A DNA stretch of 34,885 bases from positions 1 through 34,885 of the forward strand of contig JAEKKO010000108.1 in assembly GCA_019510335.1 (NCBI GenBank), given 5' to 3'. Shown in pieces: positions 19,029 to 27,983 of the stretch. Made by a program: the position numbers and the translations under genes. The stretch's first letter is position 1; each line of letters starts with the position of its first letter. The stretch is from Novosphingobium sp. Lineage in GTDB: Bacteria > Pseudomonadota > Alphaproteobacteria > Sphingomonadales > Sphingomonadaceae. Under the pieces are notes generated by a model, which ran no database searches, was not told where the DNA came from, and worked only from the letters and a program-made list of their open reading frames with translations.

Positions 19029-20068
19029 GCCGCCCGCGGGTCGGCTTCCTCGGGACCGGGTGGATCGGGCGCAACCGGATGGCAGCGATGCTCGCCACCG
19101 GCGCGATCGAAGCCGCGGCGATCTGCGACCCTTCGTCTGAGTGCGCGGACGAGGCGATGGCAATCGCGCCAGGCGCCGAGGTGCTGTCATCGCTCGAGGC
19201 GATGCTCGATCACGACCTCGACGGGATCGTCATCGCCACGCCCAGCGGGCTGCACGCCGAGCAAGCCATCGCCACGCTGGAGCACGGCATTGCGGTGTTC
19301 TGCCAGAAGCCGCTCGGCCGCAACGCCGCCGAAGCGGCCGCCGTGGTGGAGGCGGCGCGCAGGGCTGACCGGTTGCTGGCGGTCGATCTGTCCTACCGCC
19401 ACACCGCCGCGGCAAAGGCCCTCGCCACGCTACTGGCGGACGGGGCGCTAGGCCACGTGTTCGCCGCCGACCTCGTCTTCCACAACGCCTATGGTCCGGA
19501 CAAACCGTGGTTCTATGACCGCGCGCAGTCGGGTGGCGGGTGCCTGATCGACCTTGGCGTGCACCTCGTCGACCTCTTGCTGTGGCTGCTCGGTTTTCCC
19601 GCGGTCGAGCGGTTCGACGCGCAGCTGCTCGCGCGCGGCTCACCGTCGGGAACCGATGACGTCGAGGACTATGCCGTTGCGCAGTTCACGCTCGCCGCGG
19701 GGACGGTCGTCCGCCTCGCCTGCTCGTGGCGCTTGCCGGCCGGGCAGGAGGCGGTGATCAAGGCGAGCTTCTACGGCACCGCCGGCGGAGCGACGATGCA
19801 CAACGTTGATGGCAGCTTCTACGATTTCGAGGCGCTGCGCTTTTCCGGCACCAGCCGCGAAGTGCTCGTTGCTCCGCCGGATGCGTGGGGCGGCCGCGCC
19901 GCCGCAGCCTGGGCCGAGCGCCTCGCCCGCGACGGCGGCTTCGATCCGCAGGCGGAGCGGCTGGTCGACGTTGCCGCAGTGCTCGACCGGATCTATGCCG
20001 CCGCTCAGCCTTCCCCTACCGGGTCGAAGACGCGGTCGACGATCGTGCCGAGGGGGCCCCGCGAATAG
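19025..20068 (+). CDS. Gfo/Idh/MocA family oxidoreductase
   Basis: MSRPRVGFLGTGWIGRNRMAAMLATG...VIATPSGLHAEQAIATLEHGIAVFCQKPLGRNAAEAAAVVEAARRADRLLAVDLSYRHT; ATGA overlap with upstream stop. Confidence 0.92.
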   Translation: MSRPRVGFLGTGWIGRNRMAAMLATGAIEAAAICDPSSECADEAMAIAPGAEVLSSLEAMLDHDLDGIVIATPSGLHAEQAIATLEHGIAVFCQKPLGRNAAEAAAVVEAARRADRLLAVDLSYRHTAAAKALATLLADGALGHVFAADLVFHNAYGPDKPWFYDRAQSGGGCLIDLGVHLVDLLLWLLGFPAVERFDAQLLARGSPSGTDDVEDYAVAQFTLAAGTVVRLACSWRLPAGQEAVIKASFYGTAGGATMHNVDGSFYDFEALRFSGTSREVLVAPPDAWGGRAAAAWAERLARDGGFDPQAERLVDVAAVLDRIYAAAQPSPTGSKTRSTIVPRGPRE

Positions 20069-21390
20069 GCGAGCGCGTGATAGAGCCTCAGGGTCGCGCG
20101 CGCCCACAGCAGATAGAGCTTCGGCCAGCCGAGCGCTTGGGCGACGCGGAAGACGCGGTGGCTCCACGCGCTGATCGCCGCCCGCATCCGGTAAATCAGC
20201 TTGCGCCGGGGCCGTACATCCTGCGACGGAGCGACCCGCTTGCGCGGCTGCAACGGCAGCCGTGCGCGGGCGAGGCGGTAGGCGAGCCCCTCACGCCGCT
20301 GGCGGAATCCGGCGGCTTGGGTCTGGCGGACGAACTCCTCGTCGACGGGGGCGAGCTCGAGCCGGCTGGTGGCGATGCCTGCCTTGACGAGCTCATGCAA
20401 CGGCGGCGAGCGGACGAGCACGACGTTGGTTCCGCGCCCGTCCGAGGCATAAGGCTCGAGCCAGGCATCGCCGAGCGCGATGTCAGCGGTCTCGGCCACC
20501 ACGTCGTCGCAGAAGTTGCACGCCGGATTCATGAAGAACCCGGCGCCCCAGTCGCCTTCGGCGAGGTGCCACCAGTCCTGCTGCCGGGTCGAGCCGTCGG
20601 CCAGCGTCAGGTGAGCGGTGTACCAGTTGGCCGGGCGATGCGGGTTCTTCAGGCGGTAGTCGATGGCGCGGACGGTGTCCGGCTCGGCTCCGAGCTGCCA
20701 GGCAAAGCTGTCGACCATCCGCGCGCTTTTCATGTGTCCGCAGAACAGGCCGATGGTGAACGCAATCCGCCGGCGGAGCAGCGGTTCCTCGCGCCGGAGC
20801 AGGTTGATCGCCTTGATGAAGCAGGGAATGCCAACCACAGCATAGCGCCCTGGTGTAGAACGGATCGCACGCAAAACATCCGACATCTCAACAGGGTAGT
20901 AGCGGGACTTGGCGCCCTCCTGGAGCTTGGCCACATTGCGCGAGATGCGGTAGGCGAACAGCCGCGCGTCGCTGTCCTCGCCTGGAACGACGTGCGCCAC
21001 ACCATCGACGAGGCCTCGGCGCAGCAACTCGGCGGCAATCCACGTCACCATCCCGCCCGAGCTGCCGCGAGCGCGGAAGTCGGCTTCCGCGACATGGCCG
21101 ACGTAAGCCGCCTCGTAGCGGCCGACGAGCGGATCGACATGAGCGGCGCCCGGGTAGAGCTCGGCCGCCAGCTCGTCCTCGTTGGCCGCTGCGGGGGAGA
21201 ACGGACAGCAGCGTGCGACCGAAGGCGCGGACGCGGCGAACCACTCGGGCGGGCCATTAGGCTTGAGCTGGCCGTCGCGGTCGAGGTCCATGGTGGCAGC
21301 AGAATGGCGCGAGGCGCAGCTGCCGCAGCCGATGCACAGGCCGGAGCCGACGATCGCCGCAGGGCTCACCGGGATCGGGTCGCCGCGCAT
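20005..21390 (-). CDS. Coenzyme F420 hydrogenase/dehydrogenase beta-subunit-like Fe-S protein (surface polysaccharide-associated subtype)
   Basis: GLCIGCGSCAS..., RARGSSGGMVTWIAAELLRRGLVDGV, YAVVGIPCFIKAINLL, FTIGLFCGHMKSARMVDSF, NPACNFCDDVVAETADIALGDAWLEPY. Confidence 0.9.
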   Translation of the reverse strand: MRGDPIPVSPAAIVGSGLCIGCGSCASRHSAATMDLDRDGQLKPNGPPEWFAASAPSVARCCPFSPAAANEDELAAELYPGAAHVDPLVGRYEAAYVGHVAEADFRARGSSGGMVTWIAAELLRRGLVDGVAHVVPGEDSDARLFAYRISRNVAKLQEGAKSRYYPVEMSDVLRAIRSTPGRYAVVGIPCFIKAINLLRREEPLLRRRIAFTIGLFCGHMKSARMVDSFAWQLGAEPDTVRAIDYRLKNPHRPANWYTAHLTLADGSTRQQDWWHLAEGDWGAGFFMNPACNFCDDVVAETADIALGDAWLEPYASDGRGTNVVLVRSPPLHELVKAGIATSRLELAPVDEEFVRQTQAAGFRQRREGLAYRLARARLPLQPRKRVAPSQDVRPRRKLIYRMRAAISAWSHRVFRVAQALGWPKLYLLWARATLRLYHALAYSRGPLGTIVDRVFDPVGEG

Positions 21391-21393
21391 CGC

Positions 21394-22473
21394 TCAAGCG
21401 ACCACGGCGCGCAAGTACCGGTCCGAGTGCTCGCGCAAGCTCTCGATGGTGCGGCCGATCACCGGCGGCAGCGGATCGTCCAGCACCTGCTCGAACCGTC
21501 GCTCGGGGGTCGTGGCCTCGATCAGATGCCGCTCGGCGCTGAGGGCTCGCGTGAGGTCGCGGACCTTGTTGATGCGGTAGGGGGTGGCGGCGCAGGCGAA
21601 CGGCTTGGCGTTCAAGAGCGAGAACACGCAGCCGTGGAAGAAGTTGGTCAGCACCGCGGCCGAGCGGGCGATCAGCCGGGCGAACTCTTCCGGTCCCGCG
21701 GTCAGCCGCTGCTCGTCGGCCCAATCGTTGCGGTAGCCGATGCTCAGCAGCCGCAGTCCTCGCCGCCTGGCCCAGCGCCGCGCCAGTTCGAGGAACCGCT
21801 CGCCGAAGCTGTGCCCGTACACCGCGACGTAAGGCGCTTCCGGTTCGCTATCGGTCGAGTCGGCGCTCGCAGGCGGGAACTGCAGGCACGGATCGAGCAC
21901 CAGGGGCGGCTCCTCGCCCAACGCGCTGCGGACCAGGCGGCAAGAGTTGAAATCCCGCACCGAAATCGCCGCGAAGTTGCCGAGCTGCGCGGCCCAGTGG
22001 CCGTCCAGCCCGGCGTCGGCGTCATAGTTGCCGAAGCTGGCAGCGTAAGACGCGACGCGCGGGGCAGGGATGCCGCTGCCGTAGAACACCGGCCACCCGC
22101 CGTACCATGGATGGCTGAGGTTCCACACTTCGTCGCTGCCGACGATTACCAAGTCATAGGCGCCCATCGCCTCGGGCCGGTCGAGCGGAAACGGGGGCGA
22201 CAGCGGCAGCGCGTCGATCGCGCTGCGGAAGACGCGGGCCTTCTCGGCATAAAGCTGGATGTCGCTGCGATCGGACCGCCGCGGCAGCAGCGGCTGGAGC
22301 GCGCAGCGCCATTCGACACGGTCGATCCGCGGTGCCGCGTGGTCGAGCAGCTCTGCGTCGTGGCCGCGGCGCCGCAGCCCTTCGACCAGGCACCGCGCCT
22401 GCCAGTACGAACCGTAATTGATACAACGGTGGAAGGTGAGGACACCGATGCGGAGGCGAGCGCCGTCTGGCAT
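21394..22473 (-). CDS. Polysaccharide pyruvyl transferase family protein
   Basis: IGVLTFHRCINYGSYWQARCLVEGLRRRGHDAELLDH...DLVIVGSDEVWNLSHPWYGGWPVFYG...VASYAASFGNYDADAG...ISVRDFNSCRLV...LTNFFHGCVFSLLNAKPFA. Confidence 0.9.
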   Translation of the reverse strand: MPDGARLRIGVLTFHRCINYGSYWQARCLVEGLRRRGHDAELLDHAAPRIDRVEWRCALQPLLPRRSDRSDIQLYAEKARVFRSAIDALPLSPPFPLDRPEAMGAYDLVIVGSDEVWNLSHPWYGGWPVFYGSGIPAPRVASYAASFGNYDADAGLDGHWAAQLGNFAAISVRDFNSCRLVRSALGEEPPLVLDPCLQFPPASADSTDSEPEAPYVAVYGHSFGERFLELARRWARRRGLRLLSIGYRNDWADEQRLTAGPEEFARLIARSAAVLTNFFHGCVFSLLNAKPFACAATPYRINKVRDLTRALSAERHLIEATTPERRFEQVLDDPLPPVIGRTIESLREHSDRYLRAVVA

Positions 22474-22524
22474 GTGCGACCCGTGCTCGGAGCGAACGGC
22501 GCGATGGCCGTTCGCCCCCGCGCC

Positions 22525-22806
22525 CTATTTGCCGTCGTCGGCGACGAACTTGTTGAACCGGCTGAGGCCGCCGCCGTCCGCCTTGTCCTGGTGGAGGAAA
22601 GCGAGACCGTTGTCATCGAAGATCTCGAAGAACTCGTCCCAGTCGATCGGTTCGAGCTCCTGCTCCTGTTCGCCGAAGTCGATCCGCAGCAGGCCGCCCT
22701 TGCGACCGTTATCGCCAGTCGAACGGACGATGCTCGGGCGCCCTTTGCGCTCCTCAATCCACTTGCGGATGACCTTGTGGTCCTTGGTCTTGGTTGCCGA
22801 GCTCAT
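22525..22806 (-). CDS. Small conserved-looking hypothetical protein (93 aa, acidic C-terminal half)
   Basis: MSSATKTKDHKVIRKWIEERKGRPSIVRSTGDNGRKGGLLRIDFGEQEQELEPIDWDEFFEIFDDNGLAFLHQDKADGGGLSRFNKFVADDGK; coding-like composition. Confidence 0.75.
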   Translation of the reverse strand: MSSATKTKDHKVIRKWIEERKGRPSIVRSTGDNGRKGGLLRIDFGEQEQELEPIDWDEFFEIFDDNGLAFLHQDKADGGGLSRFNKFVADDGK

Positions 22807-22886
22807 CGTGCCGCTCCTGCATGGTGTATAGCCTTGAAACCAAACGGCTCGGCCAAGGTTCCGGGCAATCGAATCCGCGACGCGGC

Positions 22887-23402
22887 TCAACCTCGCTCGG
22901 CTGCCCGCGCCGATGCAGGTTCGGGCGGGGCAACGATATCGGGGAACAGTTCCGCCAGTTCACGCAGCGACTCGCCGGCCGAGCGGTGGTGGACGAAAAT
23001 GCCGCCAACATCTTCCCACAAGTGACGATGGCGCACCTGATCATCGACGAGCACGTCTCCCTCCCTGGCATGGTTGCGCTTGTCGCGCGCCATGGTCGTG
23101 ATGATTCGCGTGCCGGGGAAGTGCTGGGCCGCCCAGCGGACCTTCTGGTCGGCCGCCCAGTTGCCGAGGGGCAGCCCGGTGAGGATCATCGGATCGAGAT
23201 GCCGGACCGCTGCGAACAGCTCCATTGCGTCGGGCATCAGCGGAAGGTTGAAATAGAAATCAGGTGCTTGGGCAAGCTTCTGCCAAAACCGTTTGAGGCC
23301 GAACCGCTTCTCGAACGCGCGCGGCGGCATGCCGAGGATGGCCGTCGCGCCGGCGTCGAAGTCGGCGAGGACGCCGTCGCAGTCGAGATAGAGCTGACGC
23401 AT
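22887..23402 (-). CDS. HAD-superfamily protein (5'(3')-deoxyribonucleotidase-like)
   Basis: MRQLYLDCDGVLADFDAGATAILGMPP...MILTGLPLGNW...ITTMARDKRNHAREGDVLVDDQ; DCDGVLADFD (DxDxV) motif. Confidence 0.78.
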   Translation of the reverse strand: MRQLYLDCDGVLADFDAGATAILGMPPRAFEKRFGLKRFWQKLAQAPDFYFNLPLMPDAMELFAAVRHLDPMILTGLPLGNWAADQKVRWAAQHFPGTRIITTMARDKRNHAREGDVLVDDQVRHRHLWEDVGGIFVHHRSAGESLRELAELFPDIVAPPEPASARAAERG

Positions 23403-23479
23403 GCCGACGCTGCCGCCCGGCCGTTACCCGGCGGCAGCGCGAGCCGGCTCCTCCCGCGAAACAAGAGGAGTCGGCGCCG

Positions 23480-24100
23480 TCACGACGTCGGAGCGCTCCA
23501 GGTGTGCGAGCCCTTGTCGGGATGCTCGCTCATCTGCGCGGCCATCTGCAGCGGGACTTGGCGCTGGCCGGTTTGGGCATAGCGCTCGAACTCCTCGAGG
23601 AAGCGCCGGGTCAGCCTAGCCTGGTCGCCGGGCAGCGTGCGCTGCTTGAGCTGCGGGAACCAGGTTCCTTCCTCCTCATAGACGTGGTGCAACACCGCGC
23701 CCTGGATGTGCTCGAGCTTTTCGCGCCACTCGATGCTCATCGGGTCGAGCGTTTCGAGCTTGGCCATCTGCATCTTCGCGGTGGCCTGCTCCTCGTAGGC
23801 CATCGCCGCACGGCCTTCCTCGTCATAATCGGCCATGGCCGGGTAGAGCACCGATTCCTCGGCATTCGAGTGGCCGGTCAGGAGGACCGCGAGGCGCTTG
23901 CAGGCGCTCTGGCGGCTGGAGGCATCGCCGGCACTCAGTGCGTCGGCGAAGCACTGCTCGATCTGGCGGTGCTGTTGAAGCACGATCGCGAGCCAGTCGT
24001 TGTCCCCGGCCATCGCCTCGGCGACGCGGCGGGCGTTGGCGCGATCCTCGTCGGATTCGGCCGGCATGATCTTGGCGGCTAGTTTGTCGAGCATCGACAT
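23480..24100 (-). CDS. Hemerythrin HHE domain-containing protein
   Basis: IVLQQHRQIEQCFADAL...LAVLLTGHSNAEESVLYPAMADYDEE...EHIQGAVLHHVYEEEGTWFPQL; RBS AGGAGAG upstream of complement 24098-24100. Confidence 0.88.
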   Translation of the reverse strand: MSMLDKLAAKIMPAESDEDRANARRVAEAMAGDNDWLAIVLQQHRQIEQCFADALSAGDASSRQSACKRLAVLLTGHSNAEESVLYPAMADYDEEGRAAMAYEEQATAKMQMAKLETLDPMSIEWREKLEHIQGAVLHHVYEEEGTWFPQLKQRTLPGDQARLTRRFLEEFERYAQTGQRQVPLQMAAQMSEHPDKGSHTWSAPTS

Positions 24101-24156
24101 GGAAAACTCTCCTGCAGAACGGGTCTTCCTTCAGCGCCCGACCGCGTTGGTGGTTC

Positions 24157-24198
24157 CGTTGCCAAGCCGATTTTCGTCGTTGCCAGCGCACTTTCCGT
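24157..24198. repeat. Two tandem about 21-nt imperfect direct repeats in the hemerythrin/NMO divergent spacer
   Basis: CGTTGCCAAGCCGATTTTCGT (24157-24177) and CGTTGCCAGCGCACTTTCCGT (24178-24198), 15/21 identical, immediately adjacent. Confidence 0.5.
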
Positions 24199-24340
24199 CG
24201 GCAACCGTGGCGAGCACGGGGCGGCATGCCAACGAATGTCCCTTGCCAGCGCTGCCGAAATGATTTTCGGGCATCTCCGGGGATCGGCGCCGCTCGCCGC
24301 ACGGAGATTCGGCTGCGCGCGCGGCCCAAGGGAGACAGCA

Positions 24341-25321
24341 ATGGCCATTCGCACCCGCGTTACCGAGATGCTCGGGATCGAGCACCCGATCGTCCAGGGT
24401 GGGATGCAGGGCGTCGGCTATGCCGAACTGGCGAGTGCCGTCTCCAATGCCGGCGGACTCGGCATCCTCACCGCCCTGACCCAGCCGAGCCCGGCCAAGC
24501 TGCGCGAGGAGATCGAGCGCTGCCGGTCGATGACGGACAAGCCGTTCGCGGTGAACATCACCGTCCTGCCGACGATCCTCCCGCCCGACTACAAGGGCTA
24601 TGCCCAGGCCGCGATCGACGGCGGGATCAAGATCGTCGAGACCGCCGGCACCCAGGAGGTGCGCGAGATCTGGGAGATGATGAAGCCGCACGGGATCAAG
24701 ATCCTCCACAAGTGCACGGCCGTGCGCCACGCGCTCTCGGCCGAGCGCGGCGGCTGCGACATCATCTCGATCGACGGCTTCGAGTGCGCCGGCCATCCCG
24801 GCGAGGACGACATCCCGGGCCTGATCCTGATCCCCCGGGCGGCCGACCAGGTGAAGATCCCGATGGTCGCCAGCGGCGGCTTCGGCGACGGCCGCGGCCT
24901 CGTCGCGGCGCTCGCGCTTGGGGCCGACGGAATCAACATGGGCACTCGGTTCTGCGCCACGCAGGAGGCGCCGATCCATGCCAACGTCAAACAGAAGTAC
25001 GTCGATAACGACGAGCGCGGGACCAACCTGATCTTCCGCAGGTTCAAGAACACCGCGCGCGTCGGCAAGAACGAGGTGTCGGACAAAGTGGTCGAAATCT
25101 CGGCCCGACCCGATGCGACATTCGAGGACATCCGCCCTTACGTCGCCGGAGCCGCCGGGCGCGAAGTGCTGGAGACGGGCGATCTCGGCAAGGGCATCTT
25201 CTGGGCCGGCATGGTCCAGGGCCTCATCCACGACATCCCCACTGTCCAGGAGCTGATCGAGCGGATCATGGGCGAGGCCGAAGAGATCATTTCCGGCCGC
25301 CTCGCCGGTATGATGCGCTAG
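24341..25321 (+). CDS. Nitronate monooxygenase family (NAD(P)H-dependent flavin oxidoreductase / 2-nitropropane dioxygenase-like)
   Basis: MAIRTRVTEMLGIEHPIVQGGMQGVGYAELASAVSNAGGLGILTALTQ...IVETAGTQ...SIDGFECAGHPGEDD...VASGGFGDGRGLVAALALGADGINMGTRF. Confidence 0.92.
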   Translation: MAIRTRVTEMLGIEHPIVQGGMQGVGYAELASAVSNAGGLGILTALTQPSPAKLREEIERCRSMTDKPFAVNITVLPTILPPDYKGYAQAAIDGGIKIVETAGTQEVREIWEMMKPHGIKILHKCTAVRHALSAERGGCDIISIDGFECAGHPGEDDIPGLILIPRAADQVKIPMVASGGFGDGRGLVAALALGADGINMGTRFCATQEAPIHANVKQKYVDNDERGTNLIFRRFKNTARVGKNEVSDKVVEISARPDATFEDIRPYVAGAAGREVLETGDLGKGIFWAGMVQGLIHDIPTVQELIERIMGEAEEIISGRLAGMMR

Positions 25322-25331
25322 GGCGCCGACG

Positions 25332-26114
25332 ATGGACTACACCAAGGTCACGTATGCGCTCGACGACGGCGTGGCGCGGATCGGGCTCAACGATCCCGAG
25401 CAGCTCAACGCGGTCAGTGAGGAGATGGGCGGGCAGCTGCTCGCGGCGGTCCAGCGCGCCGCGGACGAGGCGCGCGCGGTGGTCCTTACCGGCGAGGGCC
25501 GAGCGTTCTGTTCGGGCGCGAGCCTGCGCGACTGCGGCCTCGACCTGGCGCAGCCGAACCGCGACATCGGCCTGCTGCTCGAGCGGTTCTACAACCCGGT
25601 GCTGGCGACAATCCGCAAGATGGACGCCCCGGTGATCACCGCCGTGCGCGGAGCGGCGGCCGGTTTCGGCGCCGGGCTGGCGCTGTCGGGCGACCTCATC
25701 GTTTGCGCCGAGAACGCCTACTTCATCCAGGCCTTCCGCCACGTCGGCCTGGCCCCCGACGGCGGCTCGTCGTACCTGCTGAGCCGGGCGATCGGGCGCG
25801 TTCGGGCGATGGAGCTGATGCTGCTGGGTGAGCGGCTCGCTGCCGACAAGGCGCTCGACTGGGGGCTGGTCAACCGCGTCGTCCCCGACGCCGAGCTCGA
25901 TGCGACGGCGATGGCGCTGGCCGCCAACCTCGCCAGTGGGCCGGCCTCGATCGGCATCATCAAGCAAGTCGCCTGGGCGGCGCTGGACGCGGCCTACGAC
26001 ACTGCGCTGGCGCTCGAGCGCGACGCCCAGCGCAGCGCCAGCCGCAGCGAGGACTTTCTCGAGGGCATCGCGGCGTTCCAGGAGAAGCGCAAGCCGAGCT
26101 TCTCCGGCCGCTGA
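25332..26114 (+). CDS. Enoyl-CoA hydratase/isomerase family protein
   Basis: VVLTGEGRAFCSGASLRD...MDAPVITAVRGAAAGFGAGLALSGDLIVCAENAYFIQAFRHVGLAPDGGSSYLLSRAIG. Confidence 0.93.
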   Translation: MDYTKVTYALDDGVARIGLNDPEQLNAVSEEMGGQLLAAVQRAADEARAVVLTGEGRAFCSGASLRDCGLDLAQPNRDIGLLLERFYNPVLATIRKMDAPVITAVRGAAAGFGAGLALSGDLIVCAENAYFIQAFRHVGLAPDGGSSYLLSRAIGRVRAMELMLLGERLAADKALDWGLVNRVVPDAELDATAMALAANLASGPASIGIIKQVAWAALDAAYDTALALERDAQRSASRSEDFLEGIAAFQEKRKPSFSGR

Positions 26115-26183
26115 GCGCGCTCGTGGCAGGGGATCCCGGCCCCGCCATTGCCAAGCGCCCATGATGCAGTGCACAATCGGCTG

Positions 26184-26762
26184 ATGCGCATCGCCATCGT
26201 CGACGAAAGCGCCGCGCGCGCCTCGATCATCCAGGAGGGGCTCGCCGACTTCCGCGATTGCGAGATCTTCATCGTCACTGAGCGCCGGGGCCTCGTCGCC
26301 CGGATCGCCGAGATCGGCCCCGAGATCGTCCTCATGGACTTGGGCAATCCCTCCCGCGACGTGCTTGAGGAATACTTCGCGGTGAGCCGCGTCCTGGCCC
26401 GGCCGATCGCCATGTTCGTCGACGAGAGCGATGCCGAATCGATCGCCGCATCGGTCGACGCGGGGGTTTCGGCCTACGTCGTCGACGGACTGGCGCCGCA
26501 CCGAATCAAGCCTTTGCTCGACTTGGCCGTGCGGCGCTTCAACGCCTTCTCGCGCCTCCAGACCGACCTCGCCGAAGCCAAGGGCAAGCTTGCGGAACGC
26601 GACGCGATCGACCGCGCCAAGCGCATCCTGATGAACAGCCGCGGCCTCGCCGAGCCCGAGGCCTATGCCGAGTTGCGGCGCACGGCGATGAACCAGAACC
26701 GGCGGATCGCCGAGATCGCCGACGCGGTGATCACAGCGCACAAGCTGATCGGAGGGGACTGA
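26184..26762 (+). CDS. nasT: NasT-type ANTAR-domain RNA-binding response regulator
   Basis: MRIAIVDESAARASIIQEGL...PEIVLMDLGNPSRDVLEEY...; C-terminal ANTAR AKRILMNSRGLAEPEAYAELRRTAMNQNRRIAEIADAVITAHKL; followed directly by nasS. Confidence 0.93.
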   Translation: MRIAIVDESAARASIIQEGLADFRDCEIFIVTERRGLVARIAEIGPEIVLMDLGNPSRDVLEEYFAVSRVLARPIAMFVDESDAESIAASVDAGVSAYVVDGLAPHRIKPLLDLAVRRFNAFSRLQTDLAEAKGKLAERDAIDRAKRILMNSRGLAEPEAYAELRRTAMNQNRRIAEIADAVITAHKLIGGD

Positions 26763-27971
26763 ATGCCGCACGAGTTGACGATCGGCTTCCTCCCGCTGGT
26801 CGACGCCTGTCTGCCGATCCTCGCCCACGAGCACGGCTTCGCCGCCGCCGAGGGCGTCAGCTTGCGCTTCGTCAAGGACATGAGCTGGGCGACGGTGCTC
26901 GACCGCCTGCTCTATGGCCACACCGATGCCGCACACCTGATCGCCCCGCTGGCGATCGCCGTGACGCTGGGGCGTGGGCGGCCGGCGCAGCCGCTGGCGG
27001 TGCCGTTCGTGCTTGGGCTCAACGGCAATGCGGTGACGATGCGGCCGGAGCTGGCCCAAGCCATCGGTACGCCTGGCTGTCTCGCCGATCCGGTCAGGGC
27101 GGGCGCGGCCCTGGCCCGCATCGCCGCCGAACGCCGCGATGCAGGCAGGCCGCTGCGGTTCGGCGTGGTCCACCGCTACTCTAGCCACAACTACATGCTG
27201 CGCTATTGGCTGGCCGGCTGCGGCATTCGCCCCGACCACGATGCCGACTTCGTCACGGTCCCGCCGCCGTTCTGCGCTGATGCGCTCGAGACGGGCGAGG
27301 TCGACGGCATCTGCGTGGGCGAGCCGTGGAACAGTGTCGCGGTCGAGCGCGGGGTGGGCGAGATCGTCCTCGCCACCGCGCAAATCTGGCGCCGCGGGGT
27401 CGAGAAGGTGCTGGCGCTGCGCGAGCCGGTCCTCACCGCCCGGCGCGAGGCGGTGGAAGCGCTGATCCGCGCGCTGGTTTGCGCGGGGCGGCATTTCGTC
27501 GATCCGGCGAACTGGGACGAGAACGCGGCGATCCTCGCCCGCAGCGAATACGTCGGCGGCTCGGCCGAGCTGATCCGCCGCGCGATCTCCGACCGGCTGC
27601 TGCTCGCGCGCGGCGGGGAGGTCGTGCATTTCCCCGATTTCATGTTCCAGTATCGCGAGGCGGCGAACTTCCCGTGGGTCAGCCAGGCCGAGTGGCTCTA
27701 CACCCAGATGGTCCGCTGGGAGGGCCCGCAGCTCGATTCGCGCGATGCCGCGAGGGCCGCGCGGGTGTTCCGTCCCGACGTTTACCGCAGTGCACTCATG
27801 GGCACCGACGAGCCGCTCCCCGGAGCCAGCTCGAAGGTCGAAGGGAGCCTTGCCGGGACCACCGCCGTGGGCACCCAGCAGGGACGCATGACCTTGGAAA
27901 GCAACCGTTTCTTTGACGGCGGAGTGTTCGACCCGGCCGACCTCGAAGGGTACCTGCGGCGCCACCCCTGA
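26763..27971 (+). CDS. nasS: NasS-type nitrate/nitrite sensor (NrtA/CmpA-like periplasmic-binding fold, no signal peptide seen)
   Basis: MPHELTIGFLPLVDACLPILAHEHGFAAAEGVSLRFVKDMSWATVLDRLLYGHTDAAHLIAPLAIAVTLG...EVDGICVGEPWNSVAVERGVG; adjacent to nasT. Confidence 0.92.
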   Translation: MPHELTIGFLPLVDACLPILAHEHGFAAAEGVSLRFVKDMSWATVLDRLLYGHTDAAHLIAPLAIAVTLGRGRPAQPLAVPFVLGLNGNAVTMRPELAQAIGTPGCLADPVRAGAALARIAAERRDAGRPLRFGVVHRYSSHNYMLRYWLAGCGIRPDHDADFVTVPPPFCADALETGEVDGICVGEPWNSVAVERGVGEIVLATAQIWRRGVEKVLALREPVLTARREAVEALIRALVCAGRHFVDPANWDENAAILARSEYVGGSAELIRRAISDRLLLARGGEVVHFPDFMFQYREAANFPWVSQAEWLYTQMVRWEGPQLDSRDAARAARVFRPDVYRSALMGTDEPLPGASSKVEGSLAGTTAVGTQQGRMTLESNRFFDGGVFDPADLEGYLRRHP

Positions 27972-27983
27972 GCCAACCATTTT

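Noticed and set aside
19885-23025. 1046-aa plus-strand ORF
   Set aside because: Antisense to F420-beta-like, pyruvyl transferase, 93-aa and HAD genes, each with family motifs; composition typical of a mirror frame.
25287-27980. 897-aa minus-strand ORF
   Set aside because: Antisense to enoyl-CoA hydratase, nasT and nasS, which are all well supported.
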